Below are positions 1 to 8,418 of a stretch of DNA of 64,000 nucleotides, in pieces (the stretch's first letter is position 1; each line of letters starts with the position of its first letter). The stretch is taken from positions 1 through 64,000 of the forward strand of contig JAGPVX010000029.1 of NCBI GenBank assembly GCA_018066805.1. The letters run 5' to 3'. The notes under the pieces are model-generated. The model saw only the letters and a list, made by a program, of their open reading frames with translations. It ran no database searches and was not told where the DNA came from. A program made the position numbers and the translations under genes. This DNA comes from Paraperlucidibaca sp. (GTDB taxonomy: Bacteria; Pseudomonadota; Gammaproteobacteria; Pseudomonadales; Moraxellaceae).

Positions 1-111
1 TCGAATGTCTTTGATGACAAAGCTTTCGGCATGGACAGGGGCACTGATCAAGGCAGCGGCCAAAGGTAATAAAGCAAAAGCGGGCCACGATGGCCGAAGC
101 GGATTGATCAC
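1..111 (-). CDS. bamA: Outer membrane protein assembly factor BamA, N-terminal fragment
   Basis: This is the first 37 codons of a gene that runs off the left edge. Reading leftward from a GTG at 109-111, the protein begins with a signal peptide (basic start, alanine/leucine-rich core, cleavage after PVHA) followed by ESFVIKDIR, the usual opening of the first POTRA domain of BamA. BamA is the outer-membrane beta-barrel that inserts other barrels. An in-frame TGA lies directly before the GTG, so the GTG (or an internal TTG) must be the start. It follows rseP by 13 bases, the rseP-bamA order common in gammaproteobacteria. The barrel itself lies outside the window. Confidence 0.85.
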   Translation of the reverse strand, partial: MINPLRPSWPAFALLPLAAALISAPVHAESFVIKDIR

Positions 112-124
112 TCAGTATTTCCCG

Positions 125-1486
125 TCAAAACAAGCGGCGTATGTCGTTTAAAATGGCCAGCAGCATGACACTACCCATGATGGCGACCCCAACACGCAAA
201 CCAAACTGTTGCACAGCCTCCGGTAACGGACGGCGCCAGACAGCCTCGATGGCGTAATACAGTAAATGCCCCCCGTCCAATACGGGAATAGGCAGTAAAT
301 TTAACACCCCTAAGCTCACGCTCAGCAATGCCATAAAACCGAGCATGGCTTGCCAGCCAATATCTGCAGTTTGGCCTGCGACTTTAACAATGGTAATCGG
401 CCCACTCAAGGCATCAATACCAATCAGTCCGGTAACCATTTTGCCTAATGACGACAGCGACAAACTAATCAAGTGCCCAGTTTTGTTTAACGAAGCAAAT
501 AACGCGTCAACTGGTCCTAGGTTGGCATTGCGACGATAACTGGCTGGAATATCGACTGGCGCCTCTGCTACACCGACGCCCAAACGGCCACGCGAGCCAT
601 TCATCGCGGAGCGATCAAGCTCGGGAGTCACGGTTAAGACGATGGTTTCACCGTCGCGAACCAAGTCCCAGGTCATGGCTTTATCGGGGCTGGCAACAAT
701 GGACTCAACAATCTCAGCCCATTGCGCAATGGCCTGGCCATCGATACGCAAAATGCGGTCTTGCGCTTGCAGACCGGCGCGATCGGCGGGACTACCTTCT
801 TGCACCACACCAATAATCGGTGGCATTACCGGCGTCCATGGCAGCATGCCGAGCTCGCGATATGGGTCAGCATCTGCGCCAGATAAATACTTATTCAGCG
901 TGAGTGTGCGCTCTTGCGTGCTAGTGGCACCGCTTGGGCGTACCTCAAGACTTAATTTTCCGGACTCGCCCATATGGTCGATAAGCGCATAAGTTGATGA
1001 CTCCCAGTTATTCACTGAGCGCTCACCAATGCGCATTAGCTCGTCGCCAGGCTGCATGCCGGCCATGGCTGCGGGGCTATCGGGTAATACGCGGCCCACG
1101 ATGGGACGCAGACCGCCATCACCTTGCATGAATAGGAACCAATACAGCACGACAGCAAGTAATAGGTTAATAGCTGGGCCAGCGGCAACAATGGCCATAC
1201 GCGCCCATACCGACTGACGATTAAACGCGCGCGGCTTTAGCGCATCAGGCACATCACCTTCACGCTCATCGAGCATTCGCACATAGCCGCCCAACGGGAT
1301 CATCGATAGTCGATACTCAACGCCGTCCTTAGCGGTACGACGCCACAACGCGGGGCCAAAACCAATTGAAAATGTGAGTACTTGCACACCACACCGGCGA
1401 GCAACCCAAAAGTGGCCAAACTCATGAATCGCAATGAGTGGCCCTAGAACTAGGATGCCGGCGAGAACAATAGTAAGAAATGACAT
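125..1486 (-). CDS. rseP: RIP zinc metalloprotease RseP
   Basis: Site-2 inner-membrane protease that cleaves membrane-embedded substrates, classically the anti-sigma factor RseA and remnant signal peptides. The HEFGH zinc motif is at residues 21-25 in the first membrane segment, and the second metal-binding motif LDG is near residue 403 within PIPVLDGGH. Between them lie two PDZ-like domains (roughly 115-200 and 215-300). At 453 residues it matches the family length. It is co-directional with dxr upstream (14-base gap) and bamA downstream. The usual substrate operon (rpoE-rseA-rseB) is absent from its normal place by nadB in this window, so signal-peptide clearance or an RseA encoded elsewhere are alternative roles here. 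Confidence 0.96.
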   Translation of the reverse strand: MSFLTIVLAGILVLGPLIAIHEFGHFWVARRCGVQVLTFSIGFGPALWRRTAKDGVEYRLSMIPLGGYVRMLDEREGDVPDALKPRAFNRQSVWARMAIVAAGPAINLLLAVVLYWFLFMQGDGGLRPIVGRVLPDSPAAMAGMQPGDELMRIGERSVNNWESSTYALIDHMGESGKLSLEVRPSGATSTQERTLTLNKYLSGADADPYRELGMLPWTPVMPPIIGVVQEGSPADRAGLQAQDRILRIDGQAIAQWAEIVESIVASPDKAMTWDLVRDGETIVLTVTPELDRSAMNGSRGRLGVGVAEAPVDIPASYRRNANLGPVDALFASLNKTGHLISLSLSSLGKMVTGLIGIDALSGPITIVKVAGQTADIGWQAMLGFMALLSVSLGVLNLLPIPVLDGGHLLYYAIEAVWRRPLPEAVQQFGLRVGVAIMGSVMLLAILNDIRRLF

Positions 1487-1500
1487 CTGTTTGTCCTCGT

Positions 1501-2733
1501 TTAGTCGCGTGGGTGATCTGGCAGCGACGCAATATATTTGGTCGCGCGTGCGCGGGCTTCTTGATCGGCAGACAGGATAGTAGCTAATTCGCTAGCCGGC
1601 CGCACGGGCATTTGCTGCATGACTGCCTCAATTACTACGGCAATGCCTTGAAAGGCCAACTCGCCTGCTAAAAATGCAGCGACGGCAACTTCATTAGCGG
1701 CATTTAAAACGCAGGGCCAGGTGCCGCCAGCAGCTATCGCCTCACGCGCCAAGCGCAAACAAGGGAAACGCTCAGTGTCTGGCGCCATGAAGCTGAGATC
1801 GCCGAGGCGAGTAAAGTCTAATAGTGCAACACCTGAGTGCATGCGCTCAGGCCATGCCAAGGCATGCGCAATCGGGGTACGCATATCGGGCTGGCCCATC
1901 TGCGCCAATACAGAACCATCGGCATAGCGCACCATGGAGTGGATCACACTTTGCGGATGCACCACTACTTCGACCTGCTCAGGCTTTGCCGAAAATAACC
2001 AGCATGCCTCGATTAGCTCCAAGCCTTTATTCATCAAAGTTGCTGAATCTACAGATATTTTCTGGCCCATCGCCCAATTGGGATGTTTCACAGCCTGTGC
2101 AGGGGTGACTTGTGCAAGTTGCTCAGCGCTGGCATTTAAAAATGGCCCGCCGGATGCCGTTAAAATCAGTGATTCAATACCTGATTCTGCAAGACTGACC
2201 GGCGTGCCGTTGGGTAAACATTGAAAAATGGCATTGTGCTCGGAGTCGATGGGCAGCAAGGTCGCGCCGTGCTCAGTCACGGCCTCCATAAAGATCGCGC
2301 CCGACATTACCAAGGCTTCTTTATTGGCTAACAACACACGCTTTCCAGCACGCACGGCCGCCAAGGTTGGCAATAGGCCAGCAGCACCAACTATCGCTGC
2401 CATTACGGTGTCGACTTCTTCTGTTTGGGCTACCTCAGCCAAGGCATCTGCACCAAAGCGAACTTCAGTGCTTGGTGCTGAGCCTTTCAGCATGTCACGC
2501 AAGCGCTGTGCATCCGCCTCGCTGCCAACGACGGCAACCATCGGTTGCCAACGCTCACAAAGTGCCGCTAAAGCATCAATTTGCCGGTGCGCCGTAAGGG
2601 CATAAACGCGGTATCGCTCGGGATGACGCGCCAACACATCGAGCGTGCTCTGACCAATAGAGCCAGTTGCACCTAATAGCGTAATTGACTGCTGCTGTTG
2701 CGATTGCTGTTTTTGCTTAGGCAAATGGGGCAT
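1501..2733 (-). CDS. dxr: 1-deoxy-D-xylulose 5-phosphate reductoisomerase
   Basis: NADPH-dependent enzyme of the MEP isoprenoid pathway, converting DXP to 2-C-methyl-D-erythritol 4-phosphate in the cytoplasm. The Rossmann motif GATGSIGQ is near residues 21-28. The metal and substrate region includes [11 protein letters not shown], and the signature LTASGGPF is present, followed by a C-terminal helical domain. At 410 residues it is slightly longer than usual (about 398). The excess is an N-terminal glutamine-rich stretch, [11 protein letters not shown], before the first strand, encoded by a CAG/CAA-like repeat. It starts 3 bases after the cdsA stop and belongs to the frr-uppS-cdsA-dxr-rseP-bamA operon. 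Confidence 0.97.
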   Translation of the reverse strand: MPHLPKQKQQSQQQQSITLLGATGSIGQSTLDVLARHPERYRVYALTAHRQIDALAALCERWQPMVAVVGSEADAQRLRDMLKGSAPSTEVRFGADALAEVAQTEEVDTVMAAIVGAAGLLPTLAAVRAGKRVLLANKEALVMSGAIFMEAVTEHGATLLPIDSEHNAIFQCLPNGTPVSLAESGIESLILTASGGPFLNASAEQLAQVTPAQAVKHPNWAMGQKISVDSATLMNKGLELIEACWLFSAKPEQVEVVVHPQSVIHSMVRYADGSVLAQMGQPDMRTPIAHALAWPERMHSGVALLDFTRLGDLSFMAPDTERFPCLRLAREAIAAGGTWPCVLNAANEVAVAAFLAGELAFQGIAVVIEAVMQQMPVRPASELATILSADQEARARATKYIASLPDHPRD

Positions 2734-2736
2734 GAA

Positions 2737-3546
2737 TTAGAAGCCACCCGCCAACCACCAACCTGCCATAAACACTGGGGCGGCTGCGGTAATGGAGTCG
2801 ATGCGATCCAGCGCACCGCCATGGCCGGGGAAGATTTTACCGGAGTCTTTAATGCCCGCACGGCGCTTGGCCATGGATTCAAACAAGTCTCCCAGCACCG
2901 ACGCCAATACCGTCAATAAGGAAATGCTCATAAACAGCACTGAGCGCATCACATCTAAAGATAAATACGCAGTCACGCCGGCGATAATCAAACTAGTTAA
3001 AACTAGGCCACCGTATAAGCCCTCACGGGTTTTTGCAGGACTAACATTGGGCGCGAGCTTAACGCGACCAAAGCGTCGGCCGGCAAAATACGCACCGGTA
3101 TCAGCGCCCCACACCAGCAGCAGCACATACATCAACCACCATGGTGATTGCGCGTGTAAAGCCACTAAACCAGCCCATGTCGGCAGCAATAAAAACAGAC
3201 CAATAATGCTCAAACGCGCTGGTGTGTCCCACTGCTCAGCTTGTGTTGGATAACGCATTACCCAGCCCAAAGCGATCAACCACCCTAGCGTAGCTGCCAC
3301 CATCAGCAGACCTGTATTGGTGTTGAAGCCCTGGTACTGAAAATAAGCTAAACCAAAGGCTACCACTGCTATAAAAGCGAAGCGCTGAGCGTATGAGGTC
3401 AGGCGCATTAAGGCCGTCCACTCGTATGCCGCAATAAGTACCAATACGGTGGCAAATACTGGGAAGGCACCAATAACGCCACCAAAAACACACCATAAAA
3501 CAATCGGCAGTAGTATCAGGGCGGTGATCACACGTTCTTTAAGCAT
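2737..3546 (-). CDS. cdsA: Phosphatidate cytidylyltransferase
   Basis: Integral membrane enzyme that makes CDP-diacylglycerol from CTP and phosphatidic acid, the branch point to all phospholipids. The protein is 269 residues with about seven or eight hydrophobic segments. The CDP-DAG synthase signature is visible near the C-terminus: SMAKRRAGIKDSGKIFPGHG followed by GALDRIDS, with the K-R-x4-K-D and H-G-G-x-x-D-R residues intact. It overlaps the end of uppS by 8 bases, which suggests translational coupling in the same operon. The length is typical for the family. Confidence 0.96.
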   Translation of the reverse strand: MLKERVITALILLPIVLWCVFGGVIGAFPVFATVLVLIAAYEWTALMRLTSYAQRFAFIAVVAFGLAYFQYQGFNTNTGLLMVAATLGWLIALGWVMRYPTQAEQWDTPARLSIIGLFLLLPTWAGLVALHAQSPWWLMYVLLLVWGADTGAYFAGRRFGRVKLAPNVSPAKTREGLYGGLVLTSLIIAGVTAYLSLDVMRSVLFMSISLLTVLASVLGDLFESMAKRRAGIKDSGKIFPGHGGALDRIDSITAAAPVFMAGWWLAGGF

Positions 3547-4315
3547 GTAAGGCCTCTATTTGTTCTGATGTTCGGCCAAATCGGCGCTGGCGCTGGGCAT
3601 AATCTTCCAGTGCAGCTTGCAAATGCTTATGGCCAAAGTCTGGCCATAGCGCATCGCTAAAATGCAGCTCGGCGTAGGCTGCCTGCCACAACACAAAATT
3701 ACTGATACGCAACTCGCCACCAGTGCGAATTAGCAAATCTACTGGCGGCAAATCAGACATCTCCACCATCCCAGCTAAACGCTCAGGCGTGATATCTGCG
3801 GCTTTCAGCTCACCTTTTTCTACTTGTGCGGCAAGGCGCTGAGCAGCCTGCGCCATATCCCATTGGCCACCATAGTTCACCGCAATGATCAGTGTCATGC
3901 GCGTGTGATGTGCCGTTTTTGCCTCCGCAACCTGCATGCCGGCCTGCAGCTCACTGGAAAACGCGGAGCGATCGCCAATAAAGCGCAGGCGAATACGCGC
4001 ACGATCAAGTTCTTGCACACGAGCATCGAGAGCAAATAAAAATAGCTGCATCAGAGCAGCAACTTCATCGGGTGGACGACGCCAGTTTTCGCTAGAAAAA
4101 GCAAAAACAGTGAGCACGTCAACAGGAACTTTTGCTGCCAATTCAACTACTTGGCGCAATGCCAGCTCACCAGCGCGGTGACCTTCATTACCTGGTAACT
4201 CACGCAGCTTAGCCCAACGATTATTGCCATCCATGATGATGGCAATATGGCGGGGCAAGCTCGTTGCAGTGGCTGCATCTGGCGCCACAGTCTCGGCAGG
4301 AGTCGAGGCTGTCAT
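3539..4315 (-). CDS. uppS: Undecaprenyl diphosphate synthase (cis-prenyltransferase)
   Basis: Condenses eight isopentenyl diphosphates onto farnesyl diphosphate to give the C55 carrier lipid for peptidoglycan and O-antigen. Visible motifs are HIAIIMDGNNRWAK (catalytic Asp29), GHRAG, FAFSSENWRRP, and the C-terminal RTGGELRISNFVLWQ and ELHFSDALWPDF blocks. The protein has 258 residues. A serine/threonine/alanine-rich leader of about 20 residues precedes the first conserved strand. It lies 3 bases after frr and overlaps cdsA. Confidence 0.97.
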   Translation of the reverse strand: MTASTPAETVAPDAATATSLPRHIAIIMDGNNRWAKLRELPGNEGHRAGELALRQVVELAAKVPVDVLTVFAFSSENWRRPPDEVAALMQLFLFALDARVQELDRARIRLRFIGDRSAFSSELQAGMQVAEAKTAHHTRMTLIIAVNYGGQWDMAQAAQRLAAQVEKGELKAADITPERLAGMVEMSDLPPVDLLIRTGGELRISNFVLWQAAYAELHFSDALWPDFGHKHLQAALEDYAQRQRRFGRTSEQIEALHA

Positions 4316-4318
4316 GAC

Positions 4319-4873
4319 TTATACCTGCATCAACTCAGCTTCTTTGTCGGCCAACATTCGGTCGGCCTCCGCCACGCTTTTATCGGTGATTTTCTGAACT
4401 TCTTCGCTGGAGCGGCGCTCATCATCTTCAGAAATTTCTTTCTCTTTCTGCAGCTCTTTGATATCGGCTAAGACATCACGGCGAATGTTACGAATGGCGA
4501 TTCGGGCGCCTTCAGTTTCATTGCGCGCGAGCTTTTGCATGTCTTTACGTGTCTGCTCGGTAAGCGCAGGCAGCGGCACGCGAATAACATCGGCAGTGAC
4601 TGGGTTTAAGCCCAGGTTTGAGTTGCGAATGGCTTTATCGATGGCCGCCACCATGGTGCGCTCGTAAGGCTGCACGATGAGTGTGCGTGCGTCATCAACA
4701 TTGACGTTAGCTACCTGCATCAGCGGCGTATCAGTGCCGTAGTAAGGCACCATGACGTCTTTCAGCATCGAGGGATGGGCACGGCCGGTGCGCACACGGC
4801 TAAACGCTTGCTCTAATGCATCGAGCGACTTACGCATACGAACCGCGCAGTCCTTTTTAAGATCTTCTAACAT
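4319..4873 (-). CDS. frr: Ribosome recycling factor
   Basis: Works with EF-G to split post-termination ribosomes. The 184 residues match the family (about 185). The conserved [19 protein letters not shown] segment and the C-terminal long helices rich in Lys and Glu ([16 protein letters not shown]) are present. The start ATG at 4871-4873 is preceded by a GGAG-type ribosome site. The pyrH stop lies 13 bases upstream, so pyrH-frr are read together, as in most gammaproteobacteria. Confidence 0.97.
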   Translation of the reverse strand: MLEDLKKDCAVRMRKSLDALEQAFSRVRTGRAHPSMLKDVMVPYYGTDTPLMQVANVNVDDARTLIVQPYERTMVAAIDKAIRNSNLGLNPVTADVIRVPLPALTEQTRKDMQKLARNETEGARIAIRNIRRDVLADIKELQKEKEISEDDERRSSEEVQKITDKSVAEADRMLADKEAELMQV

Positions 4874-4886
4874 GGGGAGCTCCTAC

Positions 4887-5609
4887 TCAACGAGTCACCA
4901 GAGTGCCTTCATGCTCACCGACAACGAGATTGAGCAAAGCACCTGGTTTATTCATATTGAAAACGCGTAGCGGCATATTGTGATCACGGCATAAGCAAAT
5001 AGCCGTTAAGTCCATGACGCCAAGCTGTTTAGATAAGACTTCATCGAAAGTCAGTGTGTCGTACTTCACTGCATCCGGAAATTTCACCGGATCAGCATCG
5101 TAAATACCATCCACTTTAGTGGCTTTAATCACGATATCAGCGGTGATTTCAATGCCGCGCAAACAAGCAGCGGTATCGGTTGTAAAGAATGGATTGCCTG
5201 TGCCGGCGACAAAGATACAGACATCGCCACCATGCAAATGGCGCACGGCAGCACGGCGATCGTAATGGTCAACAACGCCGCTCATGGGGATCGCCGACAT
5301 CAGGCGAGTTTTGATGTTATTGCGCTCTAGCGCGTCGCGCATAGCGATACCGTTCATCACAGTTGCCAGCATGCCCATATGATCGCCAGCGACGCGATCA
5401 AGGCCAGCTTGCTGCAGCTCTGAACCGCGGAATAAATTACCGCCGCCAACCACAATGCCGACTTGCACACCAATACCGACTAACTGACCAATCTCCAAAG
5501 CCATACGCTTCAGTACTTTAGGATCGATTCCCACTTCGGCGCCGCCCGCTAAGGCCTCACCTGAGAGCTTGAGCAAAATGCGTTTGTGGGCCAAACGATG
5601 GTCAGTCAT
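4887..5609 (-). CDS. pyrH: UMP kinase (uridylate kinase)
   Basis: Phosphorylates UMP to UDP in pyrimidine nucleotide synthesis; hexameric amino-acid-kinase fold. Motifs include [11 protein letters not shown] near the N-terminus, [10 protein letters not shown], the D-D-like [13 protein letters not shown] block and [14 protein letters not shown] chose the ATG at 5607-5609 ([13 protein letters not shown]) over a longer reading because a GAGGT ribosome site lies about 9 bases upstream and the family starts there; this gives 240 residues. A terminator separates it from tsf, so it probably has its own promoter within 5610-5670. Confidence 0.96.
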   Translation of the reverse strand: MTDHRLAHKRILLKLSGEALAGGAEVGIDPKVLKRMALEIGQLVGIGVQVGIVVGGGNLFRGSELQQAGLDRVAGDHMGMLATVMNGIAMRDALERNNIKTRLMSAIPMSGVVDHYDRRAAVRHLHGGDVCIFVAGTGNPFFTTDTAACLRGIEITADIVIKATKVDGIYDADPVKFPDAVKYDTLTFDEVLSKQLGVMDLTAICLCRDHNMPLRVFNMNKPGALLNLVVGEHEGTLVTR

Positions 5610-5672
5610 AGTGAATAAACCTCGGTAATGAAATCGCGCAATGCGCATTAAGTGGCGCAGAGTTTACCGCAA

Positions 5673-5699
5673 AAAAAGGCCCCAAAGAGGGGCCTTTTT
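5673..5699 (-). terminator. Rho-independent terminator after rpsB-tsf
   Basis: An 11-pair hairpin (AAAAAGGCCCC / GGGGCCTTTTT) with a five-base loop. On the minus strand it is followed by a T-run. It lies 20 bases beyond the tsf stop and before pyrH, so it should end the rpsB-tsf transcript. Confidence 0.9.
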
Positions 5700-5718
5700 C
5701 ATATCACTGACGAGTTAC

Positions 5719-6600
5719 TTACTTAGCAGCTGCAGCAGCGGCTTGAGTAGCGGCGACCTCAGCAGCAAAGTCGACCTCTTTCTTCTCAATGCCTTCACCT
5801 ACTTCTAAGCGAATAAAACGTGTCACGGTCAAACCAGCTTTGGCCAATACGGCGCCAACTTTCTGATCGGGATCGATGACAAAGGCTTGCTCAGTCAATG
5901 ACACTTCACCTTTGAATTTCTTCAGCGTGCCTTCCACCATTTTTTCAACGATGTTGGCAGGCTTACCAGACTCAGCGGCTTTAGCGGCAGCAATTTCTTG
6001 CTCCTTCGCGAGCACTTCGGCTGGGATGTCTTCAGCATTAATCACTAATGGATTGCTAGCGGCAACGTGCATCGCCACTTGCTTGCTGATTTCGTCGTCG
6101 GCTTTGTTGAAAGCCACGATGACACCAATTTTCAGGCCGTGCACATAAGTCGCCAAGGCTGCGCCTTCAACGATTTCGGCACGACGAACTTGGATGTTTT
6201 CACCGAGCTTTTGCACCAACAACACGCGCGCTTCTTCAACGCTCATGCCATCGAAAGCCAATGCTGCGATTTTCTCAGCATTGGTTTCACGAGCAGCCAG
6301 TGCAATGCCAGCCACTTTGTTGGCAAATGCTGTGAAGCTAGCATCGCGAGCAACAAAGTCAGTCTGACAGTTCACTTCTAAAGCGATAGCGGTATTGCCG
6401 TCGGCGGCCAAAATAATGGCGCCTTCCGCAGCAATATTGCCGGCTTTCTTAGCAGCTTTGGCTTGGCCTGATTTACGCAGGTTATCAATAGCTAGCTCAA
6501 TATCGGCATCGGCCTCTTGCAGTGCTTTTTTGCACTCCATCATGCCAAGACCGGTACGCTCACGTAGTTCTTTCACCAAACTGGCGGTAACAACTGCCAT
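5719..6600 (-). CDS. tsf: Translation elongation factor Ts
   Basis: Guanine-nucleotide exchange factor for EF-Tu. The N-terminal UBA-like domain carries [13 protein letters not shown], followed by the TDFVARD core motif near residue 80. At 293 residues it is slightly longer than the E. coli protein because of an alanine-rich C-terminal tail. A GGGGAT ribosome site precedes the ATG at 6598-6600. It is downstream of rpsB in the standard rpsB-tsf pair, and the hairpin at 5673-5699 follows it. Confidence 0.97.
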   Translation of the reverse strand: MAVVTASLVKELRERTGLGMMECKKALQEADADIELAIDNLRKSGQAKAAKKAGNIAAEGAIILAADGNTAIALEVNCQTDFVARDASFTAFANKVAGIALAARETNAEKIAALAFDGMSVEEARVLLVQKLGENIQVRRAEIVEGAALATYVHGLKIGVIVAFNKADDEISKQVAMHVAASNPLVINAEDIPAEVLAKEQEIAAAKAAESGKPANIVEKMVEGTLKKFKGEVSLTEQAFVIDPDQKVGAVLAKAGLTVTRFIRLEVGEGIEKKEVDFAAEVAATQAAAAAAK

Positions 6601-6627
6601 GGTTTATCCCCCTAATTCGTCAAACAA

Positions 6628-7368
6628 TTACTCAGCAGCGGCGACTTCAACAAAACCATCGGCTTCACGACCACCTTGTGTCGAGGCATAGTCGCGGCCT
6701 TCGATGATGGCGTCAGCCATTGAGCTGACATACAGCGTGATGGCGCGAATAGCGTCGTCGTTACCGGGAATGACATAGTCAATGCCGATTGGGTTGGAGT
6801 TGGTGTCGACCACGCCAATGACTGGAATGCCAAGCTTGCGGGCTTCAGCAATCGCTGTGGCTTCGTGATCAACGTCGATGACGAACATGGCATCGGGCAA
6901 GCCGCCCATGTCTTTAATGCCACCGAGTGATTTTTCCAGTTTTACCATTTCGCGGGTGCGTTCTAGCGCTTCACGCTTAGTCAGCTTGGCGAAAGTACCG
7001 TCAGCGATTTGCGCTTCGATATCTTTCAGGCGCTTGATGGACTGGCGAATGGTTTTCCAGTTAGTCAGCATGCCGCCTAACCAACGGTGGTTTACATAAG
7101 GCATGCCAGCACGAGCTGCTTGTTCAGCAATGATCGGGGCTGCAGCGCGCTTGGTGCCAACAAACAATACTTTGTTTTTCTGGCTGGCCAAACGGTTGAC
7201 GAAATTCAAGGCATCGTTCAGTGCAGGAACGGTGTGCTCTAAGTTGATGATGTGAATTTTGTTACGTGCACCGAAGATGTACGGTGCCATTTTGGGGTTC
7301 CAGAAACGGGTCTGGTGACCAAAGTGTGCGCCTGCTTGTAGCAGTTCGCGCATGGAAACTTGTGCCAT
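6628..7368 (-). CDS. rpsB: 30S ribosomal protein S2
   Basis: Small-subunit ribosomal protein that joins late and helps hold S1. The N-terminal sequence [20 protein letters not shown] and the later [14 protein letters not shown] and [14 protein letters not shown] blocks are characteristic. I start it at the ATG at 7366-7368 (MAQVSMREL), which has a GGAG ribosome site 9 bases upstream; this gives 246 residues, near the family norm. A longer reading would add 23 unrelated residues. It is first in the rpsB-tsf operon and divergent from map. Confidence 0.97.
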   Translation of the reverse strand: MAQVSMRELLQAGAHFGHQTRFWNPKMAPYIFGARNKIHIINLEHTVPALNDALNFVNRLASQKNKVLFVGTKRAAAPIIAEQAARAGMPYVNHRWLGGMLTNWKTIRQSIKRLKDIEAQIADGTFAKLTKREALERTREMVKLEKSLGGIKDMGGLPDAMFVIDVDHEATAIAEARKLGIPVIGVVDTNSNPIGIDYVIPGNDDAIRAITLYVSSMADAIIEGRDYASTQGGREADGFVEVAAAE

Positions 7369-7440
7369 GAGGTGTGACTCCATTGGGTTTAACTTCCATC
7401 GACCCCAGAATACCGACCCACTTTTCTCAGTGGGCACCCG
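7369..7440 (-). promoter_or_regulatory. rpsB 5' leader with hairpin (possible S2 autoregulation site)
   Basis: The transcribed leader upstream of rpsB contains a hairpin (CCCACT / AGTGGG, 7417-7434). In enterobacteria and relatives, S2 represses its own operon through a structured leader. The position fits, but I cannot confirm the conserved structure by eye. The rest of the 255-base rpsB-map intergenic region should hold divergent promoters; I saw no convincing -35/-10 pair. Confidence 0.35.
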
Positions 7441-7623
7441 GTAGCTGTGTCGGCCGATGTGCTTATTTGGATTTCGCTCTTAACCATTTTGCGCTGGGGC
7501 TGTACCCTATGCGGCCTACAGCAACACCTGTGCAATTTGCTCAAAAGCGGCGCGCTTTATACCATAGCCGCCTCTTGCTCTCAACCGCCACGCGTAAATT
7601 CGCTAGGCGCAATTGGAAAGACT

Positions 7624-8418
7624 ATGACCACGCTGATTAAAACTGCCGACGAAATTGCCAAAATGCGCATCGCTGGGCGCTTAGCCGCCGATGTACTCAT
7701 GATGATTGGTCCATACGTAAAGCCGGGCGTAACCACCGATGAGATCAACCAGATCTGCCATGACTATATTGTTAATGTGCAGCAGGCGATCCCTGCCCCG
7801 CTAAACTATCGCGGCTTTCCAAAAAGCGTCTGCACCTCGGTAAATCACGTTATTTGCCACGGCATTCCGGCCGAAAAGAAAGTGTTGAAAGACGGCGACA
7901 TCATCAATATTGATGTCACGGTGATCAAAGATGGCTATCACGGCGATACCAGCAAAATGTTTTTTGTCGGCAACTCCTCGGTGCTAGCCGAGCGCTTGGT
8001 GAAGGTCACGCAAGAGTGTCTGTATAAAGCGCTAGCGCTGGTGAAGCCCGGCTGCACACTGGGCGATATTGGCCACGTCATTCAGCAACATGCGCAAGGC
8101 CAACGCTTCTCTGTGGTGCGCGAATATTGCGGCCATGGCATCGGTGCGGTGTTTCACGAAGAGCCGCAAATTTTGCACTACGGCAAGCCCAACACTGGTA
8201 TGGCGCTGCAAGCTGGCATGACCTTTACCATCGAGCCGATGATCAACGCCGGCACGCACCACACCAAGTTGCTGCCCGACGGCTGGACCGTGGTCACTAA
8301 AGACCACAAATTATCGGCGCAATGGGAGCACACACTTTTGGTCACCGAGACCGGCGTGGAAGTACTCACCGCTCGTGCAGATGAAGACTTAAGCTTTCTT
8401 GCCGATACCGCCGCATGA
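7624..8418 (+). CDS. map: Type I methionine aminopeptidase
   Basis: Removes the initiator methionine from nascent proteins; dinuclear metal enzyme of 264 residues. The five metal ligands are visible in order: Asp in INIDVTVIKDGYHGDTSKMF (two Asp), His in GHGIGAVFHEEP, Glu in FTIEPMI, and Glu in QWEHTLLV. I chose the ATG at 7624 (MTTLIKTADEIAKM) because the family begins there and GGAAAG lies just upstream; an upstream in-frame extension is low-complexity and non-homologous. It overlaps glnD in ATGA. Divergence from rpsB is the usual arrangement. Confidence 0.96.
   Translation: MTTLIKTADEIAKMRIAGRLAADVLMMIGPYVKPGVTTDEINQICHDYIVNVQQAIPAPLNYRGFPKSVCTSVNHVICHGIPAEKKVLKDGDIINIDVTVIKDGYHGDTSKMFFVGNSSVLAERLVKVTQECLYKALALVKPGCTLGDIGHVIQQHAQGQRFSVVREYCGHGIGAVFHEEPQILHYGKPNTGMALQAGMTFTIEPMINAGTHHTKLLPDGWTVVTKDHKLSAQWEHTLLVTETGVEVLTARADEDLSFLADTAA

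Noticed and set aside
7447..7623. N-terminal extension of Map with 59 extra residues (cysteine-rich text).
   Set aside because: The homologous start and ribosome site are at 7624; the extension overlaps the rpsB promoter region.
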